This document shows, one piece after another, positions 63,705 to 64,000 of a DNA stretch of 64,000 nucleotides. Below the pieces are notes generated by a model. It saw only the letters and a program-made list of their open reading frames with translations. It was not told the DNA's origin and did no database searches. The translations under genes and the position numbers were made by a program. The DNA lies in the NCBI GenBank assembly GCA_030323885.1, contig CM059187.1, forward strand, positions 123,577,165 to 123,641,164, read 5' to 3'. Position 1 is the stretch's first letter, and each line of letters starts with the position of its first letter. The stretch comes from Branchipolynoe longqiensis (lineage: Eukaryota > Annelida > Polychaeta > Phyllodocida > Polynoidae).

Positions 63705-64000
63705 GCAGTTGGTTGCTTGTTGGAGTTTTACCTCCTGGCAACATATAACTTGTATAAGGTCATATCACGATGGGTAGCCTACCGACTTGTGACAGTGCAC
63801 ACTCATGGTGACTTTATAGTGCTGCCCCACTGGGACACCAGACCACCAGCACCATGACCTGATATTCTTTGTCTCGGGGAGGCACATTATCCTGACACTG
63901 AGCCAACCAGTCCTTGCCCTATCCTAATAATGCAGAGCGCCTGCCTAAGAAGCGACAAGTATAAATTTATAACTCATTGGTTTAATTTGACCAGGGTCCA
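63705..64000 (-). mobile_element. SINE-A, reverse, cut by the window end
   Basis: It runs from tggttgcttgttggagtttt through cactcatggtgactttatag and accagtccttgccctatcct to ggtttaatttgaccagggtc. The head would lie beyond the window. Confidence 0.87.

Overview
This is a window of animal (eukaryotic) nuclear DNA made almost entirely of transposable elements, satellites and simple repeats. Only one host coding exon is supported: a 107-bp immunoglobulin-domain exon at 52821-52927 (+) with clean splice sites. There are no bacterial-type operons or ribosome binding sites. The dominant SINE, with its tRNA-like head, a shared body and a 3' end reading GGACGTAAAACAACAACA, resembles SINEs of molluscs and other lophotrochozoans as I remember them. 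That makes a marine invertebrate, probably a lophotrochozoan, my best guess, but nothing in the sequence proves it.

Five groups of mobile sequence recur. (1) SINE-A, about 330 bp, has roughly a dozen long copies plus isolated 3' tails. (2) A 346-348 bp MITE family has AGTTGCATAGTCCGATG-type ends and duplicates TTAA; at least fifteen complete, interrupted or eroded copies are present. (3) A 178-bp MITE begins CAGTAAAACC and has six copies; a 292-bp relative begins CAGTATAAC. (4) A set of foldback elements ends in (AAAGG)CCCTGTCACACC and shares a central palindrome, although most of their interiors are different short-motif arrays. (5) One tyrosine-recombinase retrotransposon of Ngaro/DIRS type lies at about 53.9-58.6 kb on the minus strand.

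Layout. 0-7.3 kb: SINEs, MITE fragments and a self-nested TTAA MITE. 7.4-13.3 kb: a 40-bp-TIR element, GT and TA arrays, two foldback elements and nested MITEs. 13.5-16 kb: 60-bp minisatellite arrays in opposite orientations and a LINE 3' end. 16-20 kb: a satellite array split by nested MITEs. 20-26 kb: a foldback element, SINEs and a LINE-in-repeat-in-MITE nest. 26231-26730: assembly gap. 27-36 kb: G-rich tracts, several TIR elements and a foldback element. 36-39 kb: another foldback element and a self-nested TTAA MITE. 39-51 kb: C-rich, CT and TA arrays, minisatellites and a 5 x 103 bp array. 51.7-52.8 kb: a foldback element immediately before the Ig exon. 53.4-58.6 kb: TA tract and retrotransposon. 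58.6-64 kb: SINEs, a GACTG-type array and a G-rich tract.

The Ig exon implies that the retrotransposon, just downstream and antisense, sits in an intron or 3' flank of a plus-strand gene. The retrotransposon keeps an open RT/RNase H frame, but gag and recombinase carry frameshifts and a stop, so this copy looks dead. The most interesting signal is the foldback family. A 24-bp near-palindromic core is identical in two copies 12 kb apart and recognisable in three others whose flanking arrays differ. The TTAA MITEs offer an unusually clean record of insertion order through four empty-site comparisons.
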